Shown here: one piece after another, positions 16,258-24,763 of the stretch
How the letters are laid out: every line of letters begins with the position of its first letter
Numbering within the stretch: the first letter of the stretch is position 1
DNA from: Candidatus Thiosymbion ectosymbiont of Catanema sp. Cochon2018
GTDB lineage: Bacteria > Pseudomonadota > Gammaproteobacteria > Chromatiales > Chromatiaceae
Assembly (NCBI GenBank): GCA_011392765.1
Contig: WYCW01000001.1
Coordinates: 1,291,006-1,355,005 of the forward strand
Direction: 5' to 3'
Length of the DNA stretch: 64,000 nucleotides
Position numbers and translations under genes: made by a program
The notes under the pieces: model-generated
Told to the model about the DNA's origin: nothing
Seen by the model: only the letters and a program-made list of their open reading frames with translations
The model's database searches: none

Positions 16258-16409
16258 CGGGGCCACTGAATTATCGGAGGTATAAGGACGGGTTATGCCC
16301 ACAGGGCGTTTATTCGATATTTTTTGTGGTGGGCATCGACAATGGCCTGGTTTCAGCGCAGGAATCAGGCCTTTCCTCTTGGCCTGCCTCAAATACCCTC
16401 GGATGTCGG

Positions 16410-17549
16410 TTATGGGTGCTCATCGCCGGCGGTCGGCGTGGACTGGGCTTGATGCAGAACGCGCAGCCAAGCGATGCCGTCGGGGCAGGAAAGGAGTGCA
16501 CCACCGAGCTCTGCGAGTTGTACCGGGTCGGCGATCGCCGTCAGCAGCGGCTCGGCCTGCGTAGCGATCGCGGAACCGAAGCGGTGGTGGGCCAGGCGGG
16601 TGAGTAGGTGACGTGTCGCTTGACAACCCTGTTCCAGACCCTGTTCCAGACCCTGTTCCAGACCTTCCTTCCGACCCTCCGCCAGACCCTCGCGTTTCCA
16701 TTGCTCGGTCCAGCTCTCTACGCGATTGCTCAACATGTCATGTACCTCGTGCAAATCGGTCATGGACTCGAATTCTACTCCCGCCAGTCGTTTGGGGAGA
16801 AAGACCCGGTTGAACCAGACGGTAAAGTCTCGCCGCAGGCCGGTCTGCTCCGGCGCCGCGAGCCACTCGACCAGTGCATGGAGGATGGTCAGCACCTCCG
16901 CCGGCGTGCGGCTGGCTTCGAGCCGGAAGAGCGCGGCGCTCAGGTTACGCTGCGGCAGATTGCCTTGCTCCGCCACGCGCTGCTCATCGATCAGGAAATA
17001 CGCCTGTTGCGGCCGGTATTCGCGCAGCACGGGCGGAGCCGGTTCGATCAAGTCGTCGAGTGCGCACGCGGCGTTCCAGGGGCTGGCTCCATTGTAGAGC
17101 ACGATGGGGAGCACCGGCGGCAGTCGGCCTGTACTACTGAGCTGCCGGGTACGGATCAGGTCCTGGTAGAGGAGGCCGAGGTAGGTTTGGATGCGCACCG
17201 CCATCCAGCGATCAATGCTGGATTGGAATTCGAGCAACAGGTAGACATAGAGCCAGTCCCGACCCCAGCGCACGCGCCAGATCAAGTCGTCGGCCCGGTC
17301 GCGGAGGTCATCGCTGACATAGCTTCCGCTGCATTTCTCCAGCGTAGTCAGGTCCAGCTCCTCTACCCAGGCGCCCGGTATGAAGCCTTGCAACAGGTCA
17401 CCGACCATTGCGACGTGGGAATACAAGAGCTTGTAGCTGCTGTCGTGGGTCGGACCGGGGAATTTCCGGTTTTGATCCTCTCTCCCCGTCCCTCTCCCGG
17501 CGGGAGAGGGGCCTTTTGTACCAACAATCCGATCCGCGTCCGTATTCAT
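16410..17549 (-). CDS. Rpn/YhgA-type PD-(D/E)XK nuclease
   Basis: The 379-residue protein has the Rpn-family layout. HDSSYKLLYSHVAMVGDLL sits near residue 35, VYLLLEFQSSIDRWMAVRIQTY near residue 100 (Glu-x-Gln of the nuclease core) and PPVLPIVLYNG near 145. A charged C-terminal stretch follows with the repeat EGLEQGLEQGLEQG near residue 300. Rpn proteins promote RecA-independent recombination and act as DNA endonucleases in E. coli. Its ATG overlaps the tssM stop (ATGA), so it is translated from the T6SS operon. The first 30 residues are low in similarity and coincide with a hairpin of ccctctcccggcgggagagg. Confidence 0.82.
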   Translation of the reverse strand: MNTDADRIVGTKGPSPAGRGTGREDQNRKFPGPTHDSSYKLLYSHVAMVGDLLQGFIPGAWVEELDLTTLEKCSGSYVSDDLRDRADDLIWRVRWGRDWLYVYLLLEFQSSIDRWMAVRIQTYLGLLYQDLIRTRQLSSTGRLPPVLPIVLYNGASPWNAACALDDLIEPAPPVLREYRPQQAYFLIDEQRVAEQGNLPQRNLSAALFRLEASRTPAEVLTILHALVEWLAAPEQTGLRRDFTVWFNRVFLPKRLAGVEFESMTDLHEVHDMLSNRVESWTEQWKREGLAEGRKEGLEQGLEQGLEQGCQATRHLLTRLAHHRFGSAIATQAEPLLTAIADPVQLAELGGALLSCPDGIAWLRVLHQAQSTPTAGDEHP

Positions 17550-20500
17550 AAGTGTACCGGGCAGTGGAAGTTACGTAGCTCCGTGAGTCCGAATGGGTTG
17601 TGTACGCTGAGTGCGTCCAGGTTGAAGGTCGCGCGCAGACCGCTGGTCAGGAATGTAACACGATAGCGTTCATCATCGATTCTTTTCAGCGCGGAACGGT
17701 CGAGAATCCGAAACCAGGCCCAGGAGCCATGCTCGGTGACACTGTACTCCCGGTCGGCAAGGTCCAGGAACGACATACGAACGCGCCCCGTACCCTCGGG
17801 CACCGGCCACTTGAGCCGCCAGGAGCGGCCGGCCTCGTGCCGGAAGGTGACCACCTGCCCTTCCAGATCGAGCATGAATTGTTTGGCTCGGGCATCCATG
17901 CTGACCACCTCCAGTTTGAACTCGATTGTCGGGTCGGACCCGGCGGCGGAAAAGAAGGCCCTGCGGATGGCCGCTGCGAGTTGAAACTGGGCCAGTGCAT
18001 CCGCGGAGATCCCCTGTTCTTTCCCGACCCAGTGCCAGGGATCGGTGGTGGTATCCACCGCGCCGGAAAAGTTTTCTTTGAAGAAGCGATCCAGGTCCCC
18101 GTTGGGGCCGAACAGCCGTCCGAAGTCTTTGAGGGGGGTCTCCGCGGTGCTCGTAGGGTGAAACGGGTAGCGGTCCTGCGTAGCCCGCCGGCAGAAAGGC
18201 AGTACCTCCATCTTCCAGAGCTTATTGAGCTCGACCTGCACCCCCCCCGATACCATGTTTTTGCTGTCTCGGGCCAAGGTGGAAAGCCAATTGGCGAGAG
18301 GCCCCGGAAGGGTCCGGGCGGTCCGCTCGACCGCGTCGGCCTCCTTGCTCTCCCGCTGCTTGAAGGCTTCGAGCAGCTTGGGTCCTTTGCCCTCCCGGTC
18401 CGCATAGTTGTTCATGTAAACGTACAGGGAACCGAGCTGATCCAGGATAGATTCCAGATCCGAGACCTTGTCTCCCTCGGTATCGACCAACTCGTGAATT
18501 TTTGAAAAGGCCGCGCTCACCCTATGCTCCGGGGGTCGCTCGGACCGGCTCGCTACTGCCGACTCGGCTTGGTCCCACAACCTGCCGACCCGGCCCATCC
18601 TGCGCTGTACATAGTCTACTGCCGCCTCTATACGGCCGGCCTGCTCTTCCTGTTCCTCCTGCCGGCGCTCCAGATCGGTCTCCTGGGCTACGGCCTGGAA
18701 CAGCAGCAACAAGGGGGAATCGCGCTTATCGGACAACAGGCCCAGGATGGCCGCCGCCTCCCTGGGATCGCGCCCGCTGCGGAGCACGAGGTCGTCCAAC
18801 AGGGCCTGCCACCGGCGGATGTACTCCCGCAGATAGAGCCTACGGACGTCCTTTATCAAGGCCACTTTGTCCGCCGGCGAGATGTCCTTATTCAGGACCC
18901 AACGCTCCTCTTCCAGCGCGGCAATCAGCTTTACGACCTGCGGCTCGAACCCCTGGTGATAGGCGTCATAGGTGTAGAGGGCGTCGACACCCGTGGTAAG
19001 CGCCTTACCGCTCTTGCGTTCGAATACCTGATCGGCGTAATGCCCCGCGGCGCGACTGACGATGAAGTCGGGGAACTTATCACCGACGCCGGTCTGTTGG
19101 AGACGGGAGAAGACGCGTTCGGCGGGGAGCGGGCGGTTCAGGACCTCGCGCGCCCGTTCGACAAGTGTTTGATCGATCTCATGGGGTCGATAGGCCGGGG
19201 GCTCTTCCGTGAACAGGGCTGCCAGATGTCGCTGCAGATCCGCGCGTTGTTCCACGGGTATCTCGCGCGGCCAGTTGTACTTCCAATAGGCGTTGGCCCA
19301 GGCCCGTATCGTGTGGGGATCATAATGCTCGTCGTCGTAGAGCATGAGATAAACGCGCAGGGCCTCGTGGAGCTTGTCGGGCTCGTCCATGAGCCCTCGG
19401 ATCTGATCTTCGAGGCCCAGGATGACGGCGGACAACAGGGTCTTTTCCAAGGTCCTGAGATAACCGTCCCGGGCCGCCTCTCCGAGCTTGCCGTGCTGGG
19501 ACAGCCCGAACCTTGCCGACAGCGGGACCGCGTCGTCGCCGTAACCGCCGGGGATGTCCCGCATGGCATCGAGTAGGGGCAGGAACCGCAAGGGCTCCCG
19601 CTGTTCCTGTGGCTGCAGCCCGTCGAGTTGCTCCTGAATGGCGTGGGTCCGGGCGGCGACCTCCTCGATGTAGGCCTGGTTGCGCAGATAGCTGGTCAGC
19701 CAGACCGTGGCGGCGATGGCCGTTATACCGATGGCCGCCGCATAGGCACCACGCTGCACCCAACGGTGGTGTCTCTCCAGACGCAGATCGGTCCCGGCCA
19801 GGCCGGCTTCTCGGAAGATCAGATCGCGGAACAGGCGGTTGAGAAAGAAGCTCTTGCCGCTGCCGGTGAAGGCCGCGGCGGCCTGGCGGTCGAGCCCGAG
19901 GTTGGCCGCCAGCGCGCCCATGATGCGATCGACGGGCGCCCCGGTCTGGGTCCCACTGGTGAAATAGACGCCGCGGACCAGCGGGTGCTCTTCGTACCGG
20001 CTCGGTTGGAAGACATCCCGCAGGAAGCCGCTCGCCACCTCCTTGAGCGCGGCGAGCTGCTGCGGAAAGGCGGACATCAGGGCCCGTTTCTGCAGATTGC
20101 GTTCCTGTTGCAGCCGTCCCAACAGCTGCTCGTTGAGACGCCCTTCCAGGCGATCGAACTCGCGGGAGAACTCCGCGACGCCCTCGGTTGCGCCCGTGTG
20201 CTCGTCCAGGTGAAAGGTCATGCCCCAAACCTGCTCGCGCTCTTCCTGGCCCAGGTCGCCGAAGACCTCCGTAAAACCCGCGATCAGGTCGCTCTTCATG
20301 AAGAGCACGTACATCGGAAAGCGAGTCCCCAGGTGCTGGTGCAACTCCTGAACCCGTTGCTTGACGGCGCGGGCGTGGATGGCCCGCTCGATATCCGTTT
20401 GCTGCATCAGGTCGCCGAGACTGACCGCGACCAGGACACCGTTGACCGGGCGCCGCGGGCGGTGTTTCTTGAGCAGGGCGAGAAATCCCAGCCAGGCGGC

Positions 20501-21106
20501 GCTGTCCACGGCCTCGTAGCTGTCCTGGGTGGTATAGCGGCCCGCGGTGTCCAGCAGCACCGCCTCGTCGGAGAACCACCAGTCGCAGTTGCGGGTACCG
20601 CCGACGCCGCGGATGGGGTCCTGGCCGAACTGCTCCGCGAGCGGGAAGCGCAGGCCGGAGTTGATCAGGGCCGTGGTCTTGCCGCATCCAGGGGGACCGA
20701 TGATGAGGTACCAGGGCAATTGATAGACGTAAGAGCCGCCGAGACTCCGTTTGGTATCCGCCTTCTTCAACACCCCCATGGCGTCGGTGAAGCGCCCGCG
20801 CAGGGTCTCGAGCTCCTCGGCGGAGGCCGTTTCCGCGGCATCCGGTTGGGGCTCGGGGGCAGCCGTCACCTGCTCCACCATTTGGCGGTTTTTCCGCCGG
20901 GCGGCGATGACTTTCCAGATCCGGACCAGGGCCCAGATTCCGAACAGGCAGCCGATAACAATCCAACGCGGCCACGTCTCTTCGAGCGGATAGGAGCCGG
21001 CGAATCCGAACAGGGGTCCCAGGAACCAGATCAGCGCCGCCAGGGCCAGCACGCCCAGGAGGGTGAGGAACCAGGGTTTGCCGACGAACCCGAATAGCTT
21101 CTTCAT
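17546..21106 (-). CDS. tssM: Type VI secretion inner-membrane protein TssM (IcmF)
   Basis: From MKKLFGFVGKPWFL the protein is 1186 residues, full TssM length. Two N-terminal membrane segments (about 10-30 and 36-55) precede the cytoplasmic GTPase-like domain with Walker A GPPGCGKTTALINSG near residue 137 and VLLDTAGRYTTQ near 190. A third membrane segment lies near residue 445 (AAIGITAIAATVWLTSYL), followed by the large periplasmic region and C-terminal domain. With TssL and TssJ it forms the envelope-spanning complex. No tssJ is present here. The start with GTG four codons upstream is possible but less likely. Confidence 0.95.
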   Translation of the reverse strand: MKKLFGFVGKPWFLTLLGVLALAALIWFLGPLFGFAGSYPLEETWPRWIVIGCLFGIWALVRIWKVIAARRKNRQMVEQVTAAPEPQPDAAETASAEELETLRGRFTDAMGVLKKADTKRSLGGSYVYQLPWYLIIGPPGCGKTTALINSGLRFPLAEQFGQDPIRGVGGTRNCDWWFSDEAVLLDTAGRYTTQDSYEAVDSAAWLGFLALLKKHRPRRPVNGVLVAVSLGDLMQQTDIERAIHARAVKQRVQELHQHLGTRFPMYVLFMKSDLIAGFTEVFGDLGQEEREQVWGMTFHLDEHTGATEGVAEFSREFDRLEGRLNEQLLGRLQQERNLQKRALMSAFPQQLAALKEVASGFLRDVFQPSRYEEHPLVRGVYFTSGTQTGAPVDRIMGALAANLGLDRQAAAAFTGSGKSFFLNRLFRDLIFREAGLAGTDLRLERHHRWVQRGAYAAAIGITAIAATVWLTSYLRNQAYIEEVAARTHAIQEQLDGLQPQEQREPLRFLPLLDAMRDIPGGYGDDAVPLSARFGLSQHGKLGEAARDGYLRTLEKTLLSAVILGLEDQIRGLMDEPDKLHEALRVYLMLYDDEHYDPHTIRAWANAYWKYNWPREIPVEQRADLQRHLAALFTEEPPAYRPHEIDQTLVERAREVLNRPLPAERVFSRLQQTGVGDKFPDFIVSRAAGHYADQVFERKSGKALTTGVDALYTYDAYHQGFEPQVVKLIAALEEERWVLNKDISPADKVALIKDVRRLYLREYIRRWQALLDDLVLRSGRDPREAAAILGLLSDKRDSPLLLLFQAVAQETDLERRQEEQEEQAGRIEAAVDYVQRRMGRVGRLWDQAESAVASRSERPPEHRVSAAFSKIHELVDTEGDKVSDLESILDQLGSLYVYMNNYADREGKGPKLLEAFKQRESKEADAVERTARTLPGPLANWLSTLARDSKNMVSGGVQVELNKLWKMEVLPFCRRATQDRYPFHPTSTAETPLKDFGRLFGPNGDLDRFFKENFSGAVDTTTDPWHWVGKEQGISADALAQFQLAAAIRRAFFSAAGSDPTIEFKLEVVSMDARAKQFMLDLEGQVVTFRHEAGRSWRLKWPVPEGTGRVRMSFLDLADREYSVTEHGSWAWFRILDRSALKRIDDERYRVTFLTSGLRATFNLDALSVHNPFGLTELRNFHCPVHL

Positions 21107-21286
21107 GGTCGGATACACACGTTGGGAGACATTGGATCACGGAAGAGTTATCCGCAAATGAATCGAATTGAGTATGGGAAAAATGATCCGGTCGCTTGGA
21201 TCTATCCGCAGATTACGCAGATTTTCACAGATTAAAAATGAGACAGTCTGCGAGAATCTGCGTAGTCTGCGGACCCAAAATAATTT
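21107..21286. repeat. CCGCAGATTACGCAGATT palindrome upstream of tssM
   Basis: A near-perfect palindrome spans 21206-21273: ccgcagattacgcagatttt against agaatctgcgtagtctgcgg. The same family is at 27779-27847, 36725-36796, 57542-57609 and 62623-62693. The remaining bases show nothing else. Confidence 0.75.
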
Positions 21287-21868
21287 TCATCGATCTCCAT
21301 CGCATACGGATGTTATCGGCATTTCGGCACTGCCGTATTGGTCCTCGTCTTCGTCGTCTTCCTCCGGAGGATCGATTCGGTTGGCCTTGGCCCGTGCCCA
21401 ATAGGCGGTCACCACCTCATCCATCCGATCCTCCGAGATCCGTTCCACGCACCAGAGCCGGATATAGTCCCGGACCATCCGCTCGCAGACCTCGAAGACC
21501 TCAGATAGGATGACCAGCTCCTCGATCGGGGTTTTGAGGTCCTGATCTGTCTGTCCGTAGGTCATGCCAGGGACGAAAGCGGCATAGACCGGGTCCCGGT
21601 ACCTGATCGGTTCCTCCTCGGCATTGACGTTCTGAATGATCCTCAGCATCCGGGGCGGGATTACCCGGCGATTGCTGACACTCAGGATCGGATTGCCATC
21701 CTCGGGATCCGCCGGCCACTCGGGTCCCCAATCCGCAGCCACCGATTCCGGCAGGATCTCCCGCAGGAGCTCGGCCCAATAGAGCTCCAGCATCAGGAAT
21801 TGCAGGTCGTCGCTGTGAAAATTGCGGAAGGGAAAATCCGGGTGTCGTTTGATCTGCTCCAGCTTCAT
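21287..21868 (-). CDS. Hypothetical protein upstream of tssM
   Basis: The 193-residue protein starts MKLEQIKRHPDFPFRNFHSDD. It contains the segment RVIPPRMLRIIQNVNAEEEPIRYRDPVYAAFVPG and a very acidic tail (PPEEDDEDEDQ). It has no signal peptide or membrane segment. I do not recognise a family. It lies on the same strand as, and 22 bp after, the 112-residue gene and about 180 bp before tssM. The pair may encode T6SS accessory or effector-handling proteins; that is only from position. Confidence 0.6.
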   Translation of the reverse strand: MKLEQIKRHPDFPFRNFHSDDLQFLMLELYWAELLREILPESVAADWGPEWPADPEDGNPILSVSNRRVIPPRMLRIIQNVNAEEEPIRYRDPVYAAFVPGMTYGQTDQDLKTPIEELVILSEVFEVCERMVRDYIRLWCVERISEDRMDEVVTAYWARAKANRIDPPEEDDEDEDQYGSAEMPITSVCDGDR

Positions 21869-21890
21869 GGCGGTGGCTCAACGCTTGAAA

Positions 21891-22229
21891 TTATTGGACG
21901 GGCCGGATGATATGGCGCGCCTTGGCGAACGGCGACAGGAACGGATGGCTCAGGACATCGGCGAACTCGTCCATCGCATAGAAGGGCAGTCCGGAGGCGA
22001 TACGGACCAGGCACCAATCGAAGATTTGCTCTTCTTCATCGACCCCGAGCCGCTCCGCAGCTTGGACCGCCTCGGTGATGTCGGCGTGCAGGGTCTCGCC
22101 GTAGTCGGCGGTCAATACCGGTTGCTCCTCGCGCATACGCTGCTCGACCTTCTCGGCCGTCCGCTCGACGTAACGCTTCACGGCGTCCTGCTCCAGCGCG
22201 TCCCACTGCTCTTGTCGAATCGTCAGCAT
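21891..22229 (-). CDS. Small protein of a T6SS/VgrG-associated family
   Basis: From MLTIRQEQWDALEQDAVKRYVERTAEKV the protein is 112 residues, with GGAG about 9 nt upstream. The opening (a short strand followed by a long amphipathic helix with E-Q-x-x-x-L) and the mid-protein helix AVQAAERLGVDEEEQIFDW resemble small proteins commonly encoded beside VgrG and effector genes. The open frame continues 61 codons upstream without recognisable similarity; that longer start cannot be excluded. Function unknown. Confidence 0.5.
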   Translation of the reverse strand: MLTIRQEQWDALEQDAVKRYVERTAEKVEQRMREEQPVLTADYGETLHADITEAVQAAERLGVDEEEQIFDWCLVRIASGLPFYAMDEFADVLSHPFLSPFAKARHIIRPVQ

Positions 22230-22436
22230 CTCGTCTTGCTCCCATACCTCCGGCATGAATTCCCGCAGCATACATTCTCGCGGAGTCAGCCAGGGGTTGC
22301 TCGGGGCTTGGTCGAACCCCGATCGGCAACTGACCACAAACCGCGGCTGCCGACTTGGCTCCCGCAATCCGACCGACATGACACATCCGGCAAATGGATT
22401 CATTTGCAGCACAATCTGCTGAAATTCCTTTCAACT

Positions 22437-22637
22437 TCAGGAAGTTTGGAATTGCAGTGAAGACAATTCCTCTTGTGTAGCCCTTGCAGATACACCAAGG
22501 AATTCGACTCCTACGACACGATCATTCCTGTCATAATCAAGAATGACGCCGGGGCGAATTTCTTCTGACTCGATAATGCTTTCTTCGTCGAGTCGGAAGT
22601 ACAAGGTGTCGCTATCTTTATCTACTTTTATTCTCAT
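22437..22637 (-). CDS. DUF2283 family protein (putative antitoxin)
   Basis: The 66-residue protein begins MRIKVDKDSDTLYFRLDEESI and has PGVILDYDRNDRVVGVEFLGVS, the standard DUF2283 pattern of a curved sheet of short strands. DUF2283 genes are usually found directly beside DUF4258 genes, as here (20-bp overlap), and the pair behaves as a presumed toxin-antitoxin module. It is AT-richer than the T6SS genes on either side, which supports acquisition as a cassette. Confidence 0.82.
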   Translation of the reverse strand: MRIKVDKDSDTLYFRLDEESIIESEEIRPGVILDYDRNDRVVGVEFLGVSARATQEELSSLQFQTS

Positions 22638-22878
22638 TTTGTTTTCTCAATCTTCTATCGAAAAAGGCGGTTACGCCTTTTCCTGGTATTGCTGTAACAT
22701 TGATTACAACACGAAGCCATCGATTGTCAAACTCGGGAATCTGTTTTAAGTAGTGTTTGGTTCCATCTTCATGGTCTTCAATTCGATCAGGGGAATCAAT
22801 GGCGTCCTGAATCCATTTCATGCGAATGTTTCTTTCATTCATCATGTCTTCGAAATGGCCTGATGTATCAATGTTCAT
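22618..22878 (-). CDS. DUF4258 family protein (putative toxin)
   Basis: The 86-residue protein has HFEDMMNERNIRMKWIQDAIDSPDRIEDHEDGTKHYLKQI followed by WLRVVINV and the end FFDRRLRK. This is the DUF4258 arrangement, a RelE-like small basic protein. The upstream gene of the DUF4258/DUF2283 pair starts 53 bp after attC-like site 5. Its biochemical activity is not established; the toxin assignment comes from the family's usual pairing. Confidence 0.82.
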   Translation of the reverse strand: MNIDTSGHFEDMMNERNIRMKWIQDAIDSPDRIEDHEDGTKHYLKQIPEFDNRWLRVVINVTAIPGKGVTAFFDRRLRKQNENKSR

Positions 22879-22930
22879 GTTGGTATTTATCAGGATGCTT
22901 GGAGTTTGGCTATTCTTCGTCTTTTTTGCT

Positions 22931-23034
22931 TCTAAACGGTTTGGCTCAGGCGCTCAATGCCGCGTTGCGCTGAGCCCGAAAGTTGTTGAGGAGCCGGACC
23001 GCGGCATTGGGTCGCTTGCAGCCAAATGTTAGGT
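22931..23034 (-). other. attC-like site 5
   Basis: The 104-bp palindrome has ACCTAAC (perfect RYYYAAC) at the high-coordinate end and a degenerate GTTTAGA at the other. It has the same core as sites 2 and 4 (GGCTCAGGCGCTCAATGCCGCG against CGCGGCATTGGGTCGCTTGCAGCC). The stop codon of the transposase fragment lies inside the R'' box. It sits between two T6SS genes, 17 kb from the main array. Confidence 0.65.
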
Positions 23035-23403
23035 GTCAAGTCCCGCCAGATTATAGACACATTTTTTGAACAGATTGGGCAGTTTTTGGGACCAGTTCTT
23101 CATGGCCTGAAGGGGTGGAATGTGGCCCAGCGCTTTCTGCGGGATGTGCTGATTATAGACCTGGACGTAGTGTTTGATGGTATCGGCCAAGTGCTGGGAT
23201 GAATCGAAGCGGGTAGTGGCTAAGACGTCAGCGATGCGGCCGTTAAAGCGTTCGATCATGCCGTTGGTTTGGGGGGTTCTGGGTTTGATCAGGCGATGCT
23301 CGATGTGGTTGTGGGTGCAGACCCGATCAAAGACGTGGGTACCGATTGGCTGGCGCTCGCCAGTGGCGCAGAAACGGTCGGTAAATTCTTTGCTGGCTCC
23401 CAC
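23029..23403 (-). pseudogene. IS481-type transposase, C-terminal fragment
   Basis: The 124-residue frame carries HNHIEHRLIKPRTPQTNGMIERFNGRI, the integrase-core motif with the catalytic glutamate in ERFNGR, then a VQVYNQHIPQKALGHIPPLQAM tail typical of IS481/IS3-like enzymes. The catalytic aspartates and the N-terminal helix-turn-helix are missing. The upstream end is cut by a MITE-like element at 23398, and the stop lies in attC-like site 5. Confidence 0.8.
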
Positions 23404-23592
23404 GCTCCAGAGACTATGAAAGTATTACTGGATTTTCAGATCTAAAGGGACAGGAAGACACAATTTCCCTAAATTTGGCAGAAAATCTTTCTCATCTTCC
23501 CATATAGCATAGGATTTGATGCGGAATATGGCAGCTTAGCCCCACCCCTTTCGGGAGAAACAAATTCTTTCACAGTCTCTGGAGCGTGGGAA
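23398..23592. mobile_element. MITE-like element with CCCACGCTCCAGAGACT ends
   Basis: The left end cccacgctccagagactatg and right end cagtctctggagcgtggga are inverted repeats of about 20 bp around 150 bp of AT-rich non-coding sequence. It truncates the IS481-type transposase. Part of one end recurs near 3950. Confidence 0.55.
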
Positions 23593-23637
23593 CGAGCTAA
23601 CATAACCTTAGCATGCAGGTGCAGAGGCTAAAGTTAT

Positions 23638-23746
23638 CTATACTGCCACACGGCACAATCCGAGCTTTTGAATTTCCCCCTCACCCCTCCCCTCTCCCGG
23701 AGGGAGAGGGAGTGAAATGCGCAGATTGTGCCGTGTGGCAGTATAG
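23638..23746. mobile_element. MITE-like element with 23-bp perfect inverted repeats
   Basis: The ends ctatactgccacacggcaca (23638 on) and its exact complement (ending at 23746) enclose about 63 bp containing the palindrome ccctctcccggagggagagg. No coding capacity and no clear target duplication. Confidence 0.6.
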
Positions 23747-23798
23747 ACCCTACGGAATTCAGTTTGGGTTCCCGCGGCTTGGACTTGTCGACCTGCTG

Positions 23799-24007
23799 CT
23801 ACGCGCTCTGTCTGCGAGCCGCGCGTTGCTTGGCCGCTGCTTTTACCGCTCTAAACCAGTCGTCGAGTCCTTGTCCTTCCGTGGGACCGTCGAGCGTGAA
23901 TTTGTCTGGTTGCGCTGTGGATACCGGCGCTCGAGCTCGGCCTCCATCCATTTACTTGATTCCTGCATGTCGTGCAGCAGCGATGCGAACTCGGATTTCG
24001 TCAACAT
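23799..24007 (-). pseudogene. Small gene downstream of the phosphoribosyltransferase, frameshifted
   Basis: From ATG 24007 (MLTKSEFASLLHDMQESSKW) the frame runs to a stop at 23843. Near position 23895 the other frame takes over with a coherent tail: KFTLDGPTEGQGLDDWFRA followed by a basic AKQRAARRQSA ending at 23799. A single-base change rejoins them into a protein of about 70 residues. The start overlaps the end of the phosphoribosyltransferase gene, suggesting coupling. The family is not recognised; the composition (acidic middle, basic tail) is typical of a real protein. Confidence 0.45.
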
Positions 24008-24725
24008 TCGCGGCGGCTCGAAGGTGTCCTGCTTCGCCTTGGGTGAGGTAGTCGATGCCATAACCGAAGGTCTCCTGCCAAAAGGCATTCATCGCGGGGC
24101 CATGCTTGCGGGCAATCACCTCCAGCATAGCGGGTTTTACAGCCAGATCGACCGCACCTGAGTGTGCTGTCATCACTGCTGCGCCGATCACTTTGCCGCC
24201 TCGATTCTCAATATAGCCACGTAGTGAAGCAAGCGTGCCACCCATCGTCAAGGTGTCATCTAGGATCAGATAGTTACGGCCTGGATGTACGTCACCTTCG
24301 AATGTCGGGTTAAATACCAAGCGGTAGTCGGCACCAGTCCCGGTGCGGTGAACCTTCTCACGTTGCCCAATGCCTAGCTCGATATCGAGGCCAACCCGCT
24401 TTGAAATAACTTTGGCCATTGCTAATGGGATCTTGTTGTTGCCGTTCTGTTCGTTAGCCAGGACCGGCAGTAGGGTTGGCTTGCTGCTGCCAATCAACGT
24501 CCTGATGTGATTGACGGTTTCATCGCTCAGCAAGCGATCAACCAAATTCAGAGCAGCGATATGATCTCCGCTCTTAGCGGCTTGGTACTCCGGCTCTCTC
24601 TGCAATGTGCCGAGATCGCCATTTCGAATTATCTGGGGGAAATTGCCCCAAGGCGCTTGTTCAGCCAGCGCACGAACATAACAGGGCATTTCTTGTTCCA
24701 CGAAGAATCCCTCGCAATCGCCCAT
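23952..24725 (-). CDS. Phosphoribosyltransferase domain protein
   Basis: The 257-residue protein has the PRPP-binding motif NYLILDDTLTMGGTLASL near residue 150 (two acidic residues followed by T-x-x-G-T), preceded by MAKVISKRVGLDIELG and followed by GAAVMTAHSG. Type I phosphoribosyltransferases transfer ribose-5-phosphate from PRPP to a base; the acceptor cannot be told. It is longer than salvage enzymes by an N-terminal region of about 100 residues. It lies 38 bp after tssL on the same strand and probably entered the T6SS locus with the mobile material beside it. Confidence 0.75.
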   Translation of the reverse strand: MGDCEGFFVEQEMPCYVRALAEQAPWGNFPQIIRNGDLGTLQREPEYQAAKSGDHIAALNLVDRLLSDETVNHIRTLIGSSKPTLLPVLANEQNGNNKIPLAMAKVISKRVGLDIELGIGQREKVHRTGTGADYRLVFNPTFEGDVHPGRNYLILDDTLTMGGTLASLRGYIENRGGKVIGAAVMTAHSGAVDLAVKPAMLEVIARKHGPAMNAFWQETFGYGIDYLTQGEAGHLRAAANVDEIRVRIAAARHAGIK

Positions 24726-24763
24726 GCTCGAATCAATCTCATTGGTACTTCGGCACGGCTGTG

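Noticed and set aside
19628-21097. 489-codon plus-strand open frame opposite tssM
   Set aside because: Antisense shadow of TssM, with no recognisable motif and no ribosome site.
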